Origin: Candidatus Stahliibacteriota bacterium
Lineage (GTDB): Bacteria; Hydrothermota; Tepidihabitantia; B3-TA06
Assembly (NCBI GenBank): GCA_030592225.1
Contig: JAUVJT010000012.1
Span: 1-21,911 of the forward strand
DNA: 21,911 nt
Direction of reading: 5' to 3'
In this document: piece after piece, positions 1 through 6,706 of the stretch
How positions within the stretch are numbered: the first letter of the stretch is position 1
Layout: each line of letters begins with the position of its first letter
Translations under genes and position numbers: made by a program
The notes under the pieces: generated by a model
Database searches by the model: none
What the model was told of the DNA's origin: nothing
What the model saw: only the letters and a program-made list of their open reading frames with translations

Positions 1-1266
1 AAAAACCTCCTTGGTGATGAACTTATCTGGAGTCCGCGCAAAAGCAGACTCTACCTTGACGGAAAGTTCTTCGATAACCCGGTTCGCCTGGGCGACGTGG
101 CACTGAAACTGCCCGTTATGCGTTCGTCGAGAATGCTTATTGATTATCTGGTGGAGCACGCACGCAGCCTTAAGCCAAGGCCTGACGTTAATTACGAGGA
201 CTGGGTGGTGCATCGTTTCGGCAGGAGTCTGTACGAATTCAACTTTGCCAACTACACCCGCAAGGTGTGGGGGATGGAGCCTTCAGAACTGTCCGCTGAC
301 TGGGCCGCTCTTCGCATCAAGGGTCTTTCTCTGGGAAAGATTCTTGCCGAGTTTTTCATCCGCAAGGGCGACATAGCCACCCTGGTTGACAGGTTCCTTT
401 ACCCGCGCCGCGGTATCGGCCAGATTGCCCATTATCTGGAGGCCGATATCCAAAAACGGAGAGGCAAGGTTTACCTTGGGCGCGATGTCGTCAAAGTCAA
501 ACACGACGGCAGGCGCATCACCAAAATCATTTCCACCGATTCTGCAGGCCGCATGAAATCCCTAAGCCCTGAGTGGGTCGCTTCATCCATGGACGTTGAC
601 CTTTTAATTTCCGCGCTCGACCCTGCGCCGCCGTCCGAAGTCCTTGCCTCCTCCTCAAAGCTTGGCTACCGCGATCTGGTTATCCTCTTCATCCGCGTCA
701 ATGCGCCCAATGTCACCGACGACTCCTGGATTTACTTCCCGGACGAGTCCATACCTTTCGGACGCTGGCACGAGCCAAAGAACTGGAGTCCTGCGATGGT
801 TCCTGACGCAGACCATTCATCCCTGGTGGTGGAATTCTTTGCCAACCAGGGTGATGAGTTCTGGAACGCCTCTGCTGAAGAGCTACTCAACCTTACCCTG
901 AAGCATGGACGCCGGATGGGGCTTCTGCACGGCGCGGAGATAGGCGGGGTAGATAAGGTGCTTGCCCCGCGCGCCTACCCGGTGTGGAACGTGGGATACC
1001 GCAAGCCGATGGGAAAGGTTCTCGATTATTTAGATCGGTTCAAAAATCTATCACTCATAGGCCGCAACGGCAGATTCTACTACTGCACCATAGATGAATC
1101 CCTCATCTCAGGGTTCGCCGCTGCGGCAAACTTTCTCCAAGGGTGCAAGACCGGCCCCGATCCCTTACCCATAGAGATTCCAGATAACGCGCTGGGCTGC
1201 CTCGGTCTTTCGCCAGCCGACCTTGAGGAATCCGCAGACTCCGCCCGCTGGTCGCGCAACGACTAA
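1..1266 (+). CDS. FAD-dependent amine oxidase / protoporphyrinogen oxidase-like protein, 3' part
   Basis: The frame is open from the first base, so the N-terminus with the dinucleotide-binding motif lies outside the window and 421 residues remain. The visible part contains FGRSLYEFNF, YTRKVWG, and SADWAALRIKGLSL, a block typical of NAD(P)-binding/FAD amine-oxidase-like proteins of the HemY/protoporphyrinogen oxidase type (COG1232), some of which sit in polysaccharide or carotenoid loci. The C-terminus carries LIGRNGRFYYCTIDESL, the usual FAD-contacting end of the fold. A GTG at 97 is internal, not the likely start, since coding sequence of the same family continues upstream of it. The substrate cannot be told. 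A hairpin with a T-run follows the stop, so this gene probably ends its transcription unit. Confidence 0.8.
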   Translation, partial: KNLLGDELIWSPRKSRLYLDGKFFDNPVRLGDVALKLPVMRSSRMLIDYLVEHARSLKPRPDVNYEDWVVHRFGRSLYEFNFANYTRKVWGMEPSELSADWAALRIKGLSLGKILAEFFIRKGDIATLVDRFLYPRRGIGQIAHYLEADIQKRRGKVYLGRDVVKVKHDGRRITKIISTDSAGRMKSLSPEWVASSMDVDLLISALDPAPPSEVLASSSKLGYRDLVILFIRVNAPNVTDDSWIYFPDESIPFGRWHEPKNWSPAMVPDADHSSLVVEFFANQGDEFWNASAEELLNLTLKHGRRMGLLHGAEIGGVDKVLAPRAYPVWNVGYRKPMGKVLDYLDRFKNLSLIGRNGRFYYCTIDESLISGFAAAANFLQGCKTGPDPLPIEIPDNALGCLGLSPADLEESADSARWSRND

Positions 1267-1288
1267 GCTCGGCGTAGTCGAGCTTTCA

Positions 1289-1320
1289 GGAGTTTTCTTC
1301 CAAAACTCCACCACTTTTTT
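1289..1320 (+). terminator. Probable Rho-independent terminator
   Basis: A perfect 8-bp inverted repeat, GGAGTTTT (1289-1296) and AAAACTCC (1302-1309) around a CTTCC loop, is followed after five bases by a run of six T. It lies 23 bp after the stop of the oxidoreductase gene. A second perfect inverted repeat, AAGCTCG/CGAGCTT, lies just upstream at 1265-1285. Confidence 0.55.
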
Positions 1321-1439
1321 CCAAGGGAGAACTTCACGTTCCGCGTAACCGAGCGTCCAAAGGGAACGTTTTGGGAGATTATATGATCAAGTGATCTTTA
1401 TCCCAACAGAGCGTTTAGTAACGTTGTGCAGGCACACTC

Positions 1440-1565
1440 CGAGTTGCGAAGCAAGTCATAAAAGATTCCAAAGGAGTCTTAGTCATCGCGAGTCACCGTC
1501 AGGTGACGCGGCGATCTATTCCGGAAAGGATAGCAGAAAAGAATACGCAAGGCCAGCCCGCTGGC
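1440..1565. repeat. Cluster of five consecutive small hairpins in a gene-free spacer
   Basis: The spacer 1267-1604 has no convincing gene. Five inverted repeats follow one another: TTGC/GCAA (1444-1454), AAGATTCC/GGAGTCTT with one G-T wobble (1462-1480), ATCGC plus GTCACC pairing with GGTGAC plus GCGAT (1485-1515), CTATTCC/GGATAG with one bulge (1516-1533), and GCCAGC/GCTGGC (1552-1565). The stems differ completely from each other. GTCAT occurs at 1455-1459 and 1482-1486, between the first three stems. The last one could help end fmdB transcription on the minus strand, though no good T-run follows it. Confidence 0.5.
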
Positions 1566-1604
1566 TGACTTTCATTAATTGTCATAAAAACCCGATGTGA
1601 TAGT

Positions 1605-1832
1605 TTAGGCTCCACAAGTGCTGCAGTTTCCGGATGAACAGGACGAACAGCTTCCGTCCCCTGATGCAGTTGGTTTCTGCACCGCTCCTGCAACCCCGAA
1701 CACCGAGAGCAACCTGGTAAGATTACGCGACTTGCATTTCGGACAGCTTGCCTCGTCCTCGTCCGATTTTCTTAAAACCAGGAACTCGAACATCTTGCCG
1801 CAGTCTTTGCATTGAAATTCTCTCAGTGGCAT
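1605..1832 (-). CDS. FmdB-family zinc ribbon protein
   Basis: This 75-residue protein begins MPLREFQCKDCGKMFE and has the FmdB/CxxC_CXXC_SSSS zinc ribbon pattern: C8 and C11, then C30 and C33. The linker with conserved leucines (RNLTRLLSVFG) and a Ser/Cys-rich tail is typical of the family. The tail adds a second cysteine set, C62, C65, C70 and C73 (CxxC-x4-CxxC), which could bind another metal. FmdB proteins are called putative regulators, but their role is not well established. The ATG at 1832 is supported by homology and lies just after a near-perfect promoter with no Shine-Dalgarno, so the mRNA is probably leaderless. It is transcribed alone, with the methyltransferase gene upstream in the same direction. 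Confidence 0.85.
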   Translation of the reverse strand: MPLREFQCKDCGKMFEFLVLRKSDEDEASCPKCKSRNLTRLLSVFGVAGAVQKPTASGDGSCSSCSSGNCSTCGA

Positions 1833-1839
1833 GAAGTAA

Positions 1840-1867
1840 ATTATAGGTGCCGCGATTGGGGTGTCAA
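1840..1867 (-). promoter_or_regulatory. Consensus sigma-70 promoter of fmdB, leaderless geometry
   Basis: On the minus strand TTGACA (1867-1862) and TATAAT (1845-1840) are both perfect consensus boxes, separated by 16 bp. Only seven bases lie between the -10 box and the ATG at 1832, so transcription should start at or one base before the start codon. No ribosome binding site exists in between. Confidence 0.75.
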
Positions 1868-1942
1868 GTTTTCAATGCAGGGTTATCTGGAATCTGAAAG
1901 GGATAAGCTGTGATTGTGGTTAGTGACTTGAAGCTGGAGGAT

Positions 1943-2578
1943 TTACGCCTCAGGCAGGCGTGCCAAAGCTTTTATGCGGCCGTGATAGTGGGGTTGCCCG
2001 TGAGTTGTATCCATCTCATATCCCTGCTTGAAGCTGACGAGTTCAAGGTCGTTCAACAGGGTCTTGACCTCTTCAGGCACGAAATAGTGGACGGTCATCT
2101 TGCGTTTAGGCACAAAAAAGGTACGTTCCTCTATCTCCTCGAATTGCTCCTTGCACAGTTCGTATCCGGGATCCTCGGTGGAAAACACGCCCAGGTAGAT
2201 GAAGCCGCCCGGAACGAGTCCCCGGATGGCCATCTTGACCAGGCCGTCGCGCTCGCCTCGTTTCAGAAACATCAAAACCCAGGCAATAAGAGCAAGCGAG
2301 TAACGTTTGGGCAGGATGGTCAGTGTTGTGAGTTCATTCTTTATTGCCCTGATGGCCAAATCCTTCTCCCGGGCGATGACCTGCAAGTCTGCTATGGATT
2401 TAGCTTCGCGGTCAAATGCGTCTACCTCAAAACCGTGTTCGGCAAGAAAAATGCTGTTGCGGCCATTGCTTGCACCAAGATCGAGCGCCGCGCCGCGCGG
2501 GATTATTGAAAGGTATTGCAGTAAGCAGAGATCAGGGATTCCTTTCTTTTGATTGTCGTCCTTAGGGCCAGAGCTCAC
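1943..2578 (-). CDS. TehB-like class I SAM-dependent methyltransferase
   Basis: This 211-residue protein has the Rossmann methyltransferase motif I at residues 32-41 (LDLGASNGRN), an acidic residue (D56) at the end of the second strand, and a motif-IV-like stretch, SLALIAWVLMFL. The layout and spacing (GRNSIFLAEHGFEVDAFDRE) match the TehB/tellurite-resistance methyltransferase group. The substrate is unknown, and a tellurite role should not be assumed. The start is a GTG at 2578, supported by AGGCAGG five bases upstream; the ATG at 2580 is out of frame. It has its own promoter and a leader of about 40 nt, unlike its neighbour fmdB. Confidence 0.8.
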   Translation of the reverse strand: MSSGPKDDNQKKGIPDLCLLQYLSIIPRGAALDLGASNGRNSIFLAEHGFEVDAFDREAKSIADLQVIAREKDLAIRAIKNELTTLTILPKRYSLALIAWVLMFLKRGERDGLVKMAIRGLVPGGFIYLGVFSTEDPGYELCKEQFEEIEERTFFVPKRKMTVHYFVPEEVKTLLNDLELVSFKQGYEMDTTHGQPHYHGRIKALARLPEA

Positions 2579-2626
2579 ATTTACCTGCCTTATTGCTTGT
2601 TTGTGCCATTAAGCAACACAATAGGC

Positions 2627-2654
2627 ATCCTAACCAAAAAATCAGCGTAGTCAA
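2627..2654 (-). promoter_or_regulatory. Probable promoter of the methyltransferase gene
   Basis: On the minus strand TTGACT (2654-2649) and TAGGAT (2632-2627) are 16 bp apart, the same spacing as the other promoters found here. The predicted transcript has a leader of about 40 nt that ends in a Shine-Dalgarno, so this gene is translated conventionally. Confidence 0.45.
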
Positions 2655-2729
2655 GTCCTTTTGCGGGAATAACTGGGCGAGTATACCAACATGGTGGTAC
2701 AGTTAGACTGGAGCGATTAAGGATATTGA

Positions 2730-2800
2730 GGGAGACCCGTAACACAAAAAACGTTTTTTAATGGAACCGTCTTTTGGATCGTGGTGTGTTACAGGTTCCC
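2730..2800 (+). repeat. Long imperfect hairpin upstream of the transposase remnant
   Basis: GTAACAC (2739-2745) pairs with GTGTTAC (2786-2792). The outer arms GGGAGACC (2730-2737) and GGTTCCC (2794-2800) extend the stem with a small bulge. Inside lies the perfect palindrome AAAAAACGTTTTTT (2746-2759). A further small stem, GGGCG/CGCCC (2804-2820), touches the transposase start. It may be a subterminal binding site or a translation block of the element. Confidence 0.4.
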
Positions 2801-2821
2801 TCTTGGGCGTAAGATGCGCCC

Positions 2822-3369
2822 ATGTCAAAAAACAGGATTAACTATATGGGTTTGATGAACAAAAGCAAGGTCGAGGTTGTTTATGACTTCCGTCGCAGCA
2901 TGGTTGCCGATTACCTGCGTATCAGAAGTTATCGTAAGACTGCTGGTCTATACTCAGTGAACCCCAAGACTGTGGTCAAGTGGGTTAAGCGCTACAAGGA
3001 GAACGGCTTAGGAGGCCTCAGGGACTTACCCCGCATTCCCCGGCGTCCTTTTCGCAAGGTTACACCTCAGATGGAGCGGGAGTTGCTGCGTTGGCGGGAT
3101 CGTACCGGGTTCGGAGCCAGGTCTGAGTTCCTGGGCAAGGCCTTTACCTATCAGTTGTACTTCAACCTGGTAAGAAAGAACTCCTATAAGGACTGCGAAG
3201 TGCCCCCGTCGGGTAGCAGTCGCCTGCCGACATACTTCAAAAGTACAACGTAGATCCCGGGGTGCTCGTGCTTCATCCCGTTATCCTGGAGGCCGACATG
3301 GTTAAATCACTTGACACTAACAAAAAACTGACTAACCTGGAGGTTCAATCTCTGTACCCTATGGGGTAA
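2822..3369 (+). pseudogene. HTH transposase remnant, internally deleted and frameshifted
   Basis: The first 143-codon frame (2822-3253) opens with a helix-turn-helix domain: RRSMVADYLRIRSYRKTAG, then NPKTVVKWVKRYKENGLGGL and an arginine-rich linker, as in HTH_29/IS481- or IS630-type transposases. It continues to LLRWRDRTGFGAR and then loses family resemblance; no DDE catalytic domain is present. A second protein-like stretch in another frame, 3217-3369, reads DILQKYNVDPGVLVLHP then VKSLDTNKKLTNLEVQ and ends at a TAA inside a hairpin. The two pieces are best read as the two ends of one gene after deletion. An intact relative should be about twice as long. It is unlikely to be active. Confidence 0.6.
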
Positions 3370-3394
3370 CTTCTTACCCCAAGGGGCAGGCTCT
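3349..3394 (+). repeat. TACCCTATG-hairpin repeat, copy 1
   Basis: TCTCTGTACCCTATGGG (3349-3365) is shared exactly with 6602-6618. The stem TGGGGTAA/TTACCCCA (3362-3369 and 3374-3381) has a CTTC loop. GGGGCAGGCTCT (3383-3394) is shared exactly with 6661-6672. Here it covers the last codons of the transposase remnant and could have been that gene's terminator. Confidence 0.6.
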
Positions 3395-3437
3395 ACCACC
3401 ATGTTGGTAGTTATCCCGTTGAAGAACTCTGGTTTAC

Positions 3438-3470
3438 TTGACATATCTTCGGAACGTCGTAAGGTATAGT
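3438..3470 (+). promoter_or_regulatory. Probable tldDE promoter
   Basis: TTGACA at 3438-3443 is a perfect -35 box. With the usual 16-bp spacing the -10 would be TAAGGT (3460-3465). A better-looking TATAGT lies at 3465-3470, but 21 bp away. Which is used cannot be told. Transcription would begin around 3472-3477, near an out-of-frame ATG at 3477. Confidence 0.5.
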
Positions 3471-3476
3471 AGCATT

Positions 3477-3518
3477 ATGAAATTCCAACCAAGCGAGGCA
3501 TTATGCTTGACAAATTAG
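3477..3518 (+). other. Possible 13-codon leader ORF overlapping the tldD start
   Basis: An ATG at 3477 opens a frame reading MKFQPSEALCLTN and stops at 3518, 13 bases after the tldD ATG begins. It lies six bases after TATAGT, the same position relative to a -10 box as the leaderless starts elsewhere in this window. It might be translated from a leaderless transcript and affect tldD initiation, or be chance. Confidence 0.25.
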
Positions 3519-4879
3519 CCGCGGCCGCGACCGGGGCCAGGGCGGACTATACTGACATCCGCTACGAGGAAAACCGGTCGGTCGCCATCAGCTACCAGAA
3601 CAAGGAGTTATTGCGGTTTTCCACCCCCACCAGTCGTGGAGGGCACATACGATCCTACACCAAAGGAGGAAAGGCCATACATTCCTTCTCCAGCATCGAG
3701 AATCTGGATAAAGGCATTGCACAATGCGCTGCGGATGCAGATATCGCCGGCACGCATCGTGAGAAAAAGCTTGCCCTGGCAAATACCGAACCCCTACGAG
3801 GGCAATTTTTGGTCAAGCCCAGGAAGGATCCAAGAACGTGGGGGCTGGATGAAAAACACGACCTTCTGAAACACTATCGCGATCTCTTGATGGATATCCC
3901 CAAAGTGATGGTAGTGACAGGTTCATACACCGAGTGGTACTCGCGCCGTTGGTTCGTAAACTCCGAGGGCGCAGCCATAGAGTACGACCTCTTGATCTCA
4001 AATATGGGTTTCAGAATCACCGCCAAGGACGGTGACGTGGTGCAGATGACCGCTCATGCCATCGGTGGATCGGACGATTACTCCAAACTTCTGGATAGAG
4101 ATGAAGTGCTGCTCAAGAAAGGCAGGATAGCGGCCGAACTGACCAAAGCTCCCAAATTGCCCCCGGGCAACCTCCCGGTGATACTCGACCCCAGCGAAGC
4201 AGGGGTGTTTATCCACGAGGCATTCGGGCACCTGTCTGAGGCCGATGACCTCGTCGATAACCCGGCGTTTCTGGCCAAACTGCAGATAGGAGCCGTGTTG
4301 GGATCCGATGTTCTTAACGTAACCGACGACGGTACGATGTATGGGATACCGGGTTGGCACGAAGTGGACGATGAAGGGGTCAGAACCCGTCGCACCGAGT
4401 TGATTAAGAATGGAGTTCTGGCGGGTCGCATGCATTCCCGGGAAAGCGCGAACGAGTTTGCAGAACCCCTTTCCGGAAATATGAGAGCGGTAGGACCGCG
4501 CTTTACTCCACTGGTACGAATGTCCAACATCTTCATAGGGGAAGGAACGTCGTCTTTCGACGATATGGTTTCCTCTATTGATAATGGCTATTATCTTATC
4601 GGATCCAAGGGCGGCCAGACCTCGGGCGATGCGTTCACCTTCGGCGCCCAGTATGGGTACGAAATCAAGGGCGGCAAGCTGGGCAAGTTGGTGCGCGACA
4701 TCAACATGTCAGGCGAGCTGTTTACTACACTTGCCAACATCTCAATGGTAGGCAGCGATCTTGAGTTTGCAGAAAGCGGCGGCTGCGGCAAAGGCGGTCC
4801 CATGCAGCTCAATTCCAAATCAGGAAAGGGCGCTCCACATATCAAGATTGATAAGGTTACCCTGGGAGGTGCCCGGTGA
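3503..4879 (+). CDS. tldD: TldD zinc metalloprotease subunit
   Basis: This 458-residue protein is close to the normal TldD length. It carries the HExxxH zinc motif HEAFGH at residues 238-243 within GVFIHEAFGHLSEAD, the TldD signature, and the conserved C-terminal TldD/PmbA domain (GMPGWH-like stretch GIPGWHEVDDEG, NGYYLIGSKGGQTSG, GGCGKGGP). TldD and TldE form a heterodimer that cleaves unfolded or modified peptides, known from microcin B17 maturation and CcdA degradation. The N-terminus MLDKLAAAATGARADYTDIRYEE matches the family start. The ATG at 3503 is preceded by a weak GCGAGG. The gene overlaps tldE by four bases (GTGA), so the subunits are translationally coupled. No precursor peptide gene is visible nearby, so general peptide turnover is the safer reading. 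Confidence 0.93.
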   Translation: MLDKLAAAATGARADYTDIRYEENRSVAISYQNKELLRFSTPTSRGGHIRSYTKGGKAIHSFSSIENLDKGIAQCAADADIAGTHREKKLALANTEPLRGQFLVKPRKDPRTWGLDEKHDLLKHYRDLLMDIPKVMVVTGSYTEWYSRRWFVNSEGAAIEYDLLISNMGFRITAKDGDVVQMTAHAIGGSDDYSKLLDRDEVLLKKGRIAAELTKAPKLPPGNLPVILDPSEAGVFIHEAFGHLSEADDLVDNPAFLAKLQIGAVLGSDVLNVTDDGTMYGIPGWHEVDDEGVRTRRTELIKNGVLAGRMHSRESANEFAEPLSGNMRAVGPRFTPLVRMSNIFIGEGTSSFDDMVSSIDNGYYLIGSKGGQTSGDAFTFGAQYGYEIKGGKLGKLVRDINMSGELFTTLANISMVGSDLEFAESGGCGKGGPMQLNSKSGKGAPHIKIDKVTLGGAR

Positions 4880-6180
4880 TAGAAAAAGTGCTCAATGCAT
4901 CACTCGAGATGTTCGACGATTCGGAGATTTACCACAAGGAACAGACGAACACCAGTATCCGCTACGGCAATTGGGATTTAAGGAGAATATCCTCCGACAG
5001 AATCTCCGGGGTGATGATGCGCGTAAAGAAGGAAGGAAAACTGGGAACCGCCTCGGCCACCACCCTGGATGATCCCAAGGCCCTGATTGATGCCGCCCGC
5101 GATTCAGCAACACTTGGGGAAGAAGTGCCTTACGGATTCTCGACGGTCACCGAGTTTCCTGAGGTAGATAGTCATTCCACTGAGATACCCGACTATCCGA
5201 CATCGAAAATGATTGCGATGTGCGAGGAGGCCAAGAAAGAAATCAAACAGGCCCTGCCAGACATCTCACTCAACGTGGGGATAAGCAAAAACGAAGAGCG
5301 CCTGCAAATAGTTACTTCGGGAGGCGCTAGGGCAGAGCATCGAGAAACCGGCTTTTCCTTCACGGTTTCCGCCCCTATCAAGGGTGCAGGCACATCTATC
5401 TACCGATACAAAGAAGAGATAGCGCCTTTCGCCTATCCTGAAGACGTGATTGGTGAGTTCATCCGCCGCTACCGCTGGACTGAGAACAAGGTGACTCCTG
5501 CCACCAAACGCATCCCCGTGATATGGACGCCTCAGGCCATGTACATGTTCACCCTGTCCTTTGCTACCGGACTTTCCGGAGACGAACTTGCCAAAAAAAC
5601 CTCTCCCCTGATGGACAAACATGAAAAACAGATATTTTCGGAAAAACTCAGTCTGATTGAGGACTCCCATTCGCCCCGGATGGGCGCGCGAGGCTTTGAC
5701 GACGAGGCCATTCCCACGGAAAAACGAGCGCTTCTGGAAAACGGCGTGCTCAAAAGTTACCTGCTCGATCTGCGTACCGGTGCAAAGCTGGGTGCGCGTT
5801 CATCAGGCAACGGGTTCAAAAAAGCCCTGTTCGGCGGGGGCACAAACATGATGCCCAATCCCTTGCCTGCGAATCTGTGGCTCGAGCCGGGAGATTCGTC
5901 CCTCAATGAGATGATTGCCTCGATGGACGAAGGCATCCTTCTCACCGGCGGGATGGGATTCCACTCCGGCAACTACTCGCAGGGACATATAGCGGTGCAA
6001 GCCAATGGATTCATGATCCAGAAAGGCAGGGTCACCGGACGCCTGGATTCCACCATGCTTTCGACTAACATCTACGAAGATTTTGCCAACGTGCGCACTG
6101 TATCTAAAGAAGTGGAACTGGGCATGGGCGGCTACTACCCATACGTACTGGTTGACTCAATGCAAGTCGTGGGAAAATAG
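4876..6180 (+). CDS. tldE: TldE/PmbA-like subunit
   Basis: This 434-residue protein is homologous to TldD but lacks the HExxxH motif, as expected for the non-catalytic TldE (PmbA) partner. Recognisable blocks are the N-terminal DSEIYHKEQTNTSIRYGNWD, the central SGDELAKKTSPLMDK, the segment DDEAIPTEKRALLENGVLKSYLLDLRTGAKLG, and the end SGNYSQGHIAVQANGFMIQKG. The start GTG at 4876 overlaps the tldD stop, and no separate ribosome site is needed. The product would complete the TldD/TldE protease in the cytoplasm. The extreme 3' end seems to be partly copied into the following spacer (6198-6238 and about 6279-6291). Confidence 0.92.
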   Translation: MIEKVLNASLEMFDDSEIYHKEQTNTSIRYGNWDLRRISSDRISGVMMRVKKEGKLGTASATTLDDPKALIDAARDSATLGEEVPYGFSTVTEFPEVDSHSTEIPDYPTSKMIAMCEEAKKEIKQALPDISLNVGISKNEERLQIVTSGGARAEHRETGFSFTVSAPIKGAGTSIYRYKEEIAPFAYPEDVIGEFIRRYRWTENKVTPATKRIPVIWTPQAMYMFTLSFATGLSGDELAKKTSPLMDKHEKQIFSEKLSLIEDSHSPRMGARGFDDEAIPTEKRALLENGVLKSYLLDLRTGAKLGARSSGNGFKKALFGGGTNMMPNPLPANLWLEPGDSSLNEMIASMDEGILLTGGMGFHSGNYSQGHIAVQANGFMIQKGRVTGRLDSTMLSTNIYEDFANVRTVSKEVELGMGGYYPYVLVDSMQVVGK

Positions 6181-6291
6181 CCGACGACTGCGTACCTTAT
6201 ACGATCTGCATACTCGATGCAAGTGGCAGGCAAAAAGCAGAGGCTTACAACACAGCTTGCATACGCCACGCGGATTGTGGGGAAATAGCGA
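6140..6291 (+). repeat. Partial duplications of the tldE 3' end
   Basis: The last 27 bases around the tldE stop (6155-6181) recur with about 21 of 27 identical at 6212-6238, and GTGGGRAAATAGC recurs near 6279-6291. Both copies are preceded by a similar ATACG stretch. This suggests old local duplication or element insertion just after the gene. No gene is supported here. Confidence 0.35.
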
Positions 6292-6356
6292 ATAGACATC
6301 CACCAACCTGCGTCGACAAGCTGCATCCTTTAACCGCAGTTTATTGTCCTTCAAAC

Positions 6357-6528
6357 CACAGATTACAACTCCCTATGGTCGTTTTCCTTCGGTTGAACTT
6401 CTTGCAGTCGTTCTCTTTCGAATCACAGATTAGGGCTCCCTGCGGTCGCCCTCCTTCGGTAACGCAGATTACAACTCCTTACAGTCGTTTTCCTACGGTA
6501 GGGCTCGTTTCACTCGTCCTCTTTCGGT
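6357..6528 (+). repeat. Array of five 29-bp hairpin units with covarying arms
   Basis: Units lie at 6365-6393, 6394-6422, 6432-6460, 6471-6499 and 6500-6528. Each has a 5-bp arm, an 11-bp middle ending in GTC, a matching 5-bp arm beginning with G, then a tail close to CCTTCGGT. The arms change together: ACAAC/GTTTT, TGAAC/GTTCT, AGGGC/GCCCT, ACAAC/GTTTT, AGGGC/GTCCT. ACAGATT- or GCAGATT-like spacers precede units 1, 3 and 4; units 2 and 5 abut the unit before. The 526-bp spacer 6181-6706 otherwise shows no gene. Confidence 0.65.
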
Positions 6529-6601
6529 GATAAAGAAGTTGACCTCGGTAAGTCATGGGAATACGTACCTTATCTCTGTGTACCTTGGTGTTGACTCTGT
6601 G

Positions 6602-6672
6602 TCTCTGTACCCTATGGGATGCAGTAAAGTAGGCATCCCACACTAGACGGTAGTGCAGGCGGGGCAGGCTCT
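6602..6672 (+). repeat. TACCCTATG-hairpin repeat, copy 2
   Basis: It shares TCTCTGTACCCTATGGG with 3349-3365 and GGGGCAGGCTCT with 3383-3394. The stem TGGGATGC/GCATCCCA (6615-6622 and 6633-6640) has a 10-nt loop. Compared with the 9200-9232 copy, the third pair of the stem changes from A-T to G-C on both sides. Confidence 0.6.
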
Positions 6673-6706
6673 GGTTATTCTCGGACAAGCCTGCCAGGCA
6701 AATGCC

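Larger units (their letters stand above)
2684..3409 (+). mobile_element. Decayed insertion element with 16-bp inverted ends
   Basis: TACCAACATGGTGGTA at 2684-2699 is the exact reverse complement of 3394-3409. Both ends begin and finish with TA, which fits an IS630/Tc1-type element that targets TA, although this family call is an inference. Inside are remains of an HTH transposase gene. Each 16-bp end is itself nearly palindromic. The outside flanks, TGGGCGAGTA on the left and GTTATCCCGTT on the right, both recur around a single 16-bp palindrome at 10444-10480, which looks like an uninterrupted or emptied version of the same site. Confidence 0.55.

Noticed and set aside
95..115. TGGCAC-N5-CTGC resembling a sigma-54 promoter
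   Set aside because: It lies inside the first coding region, no gene starts downstream, and the -12 element deviates from TTGC.
1945..1961. ACGCCT/AGGCGT hairpin at the methyltransferase stop as terminator
   Set aside because: No T-run follows on the minus strand; the stem may simply be chance in G+C-rich sequence.
1910..2509. Plus-strand open frame of about 200 codons
   Set aside because: It lies opposite the methyltransferase, which has motif I, a promoter and a ribosome site.
6181..6300. Possible TldD/TldE peptide substrate gene after tldE
   Set aside because: The only small frame there overlaps the tldE end in another phase, has no ribosome site and looks like duplicated tldE sequence.
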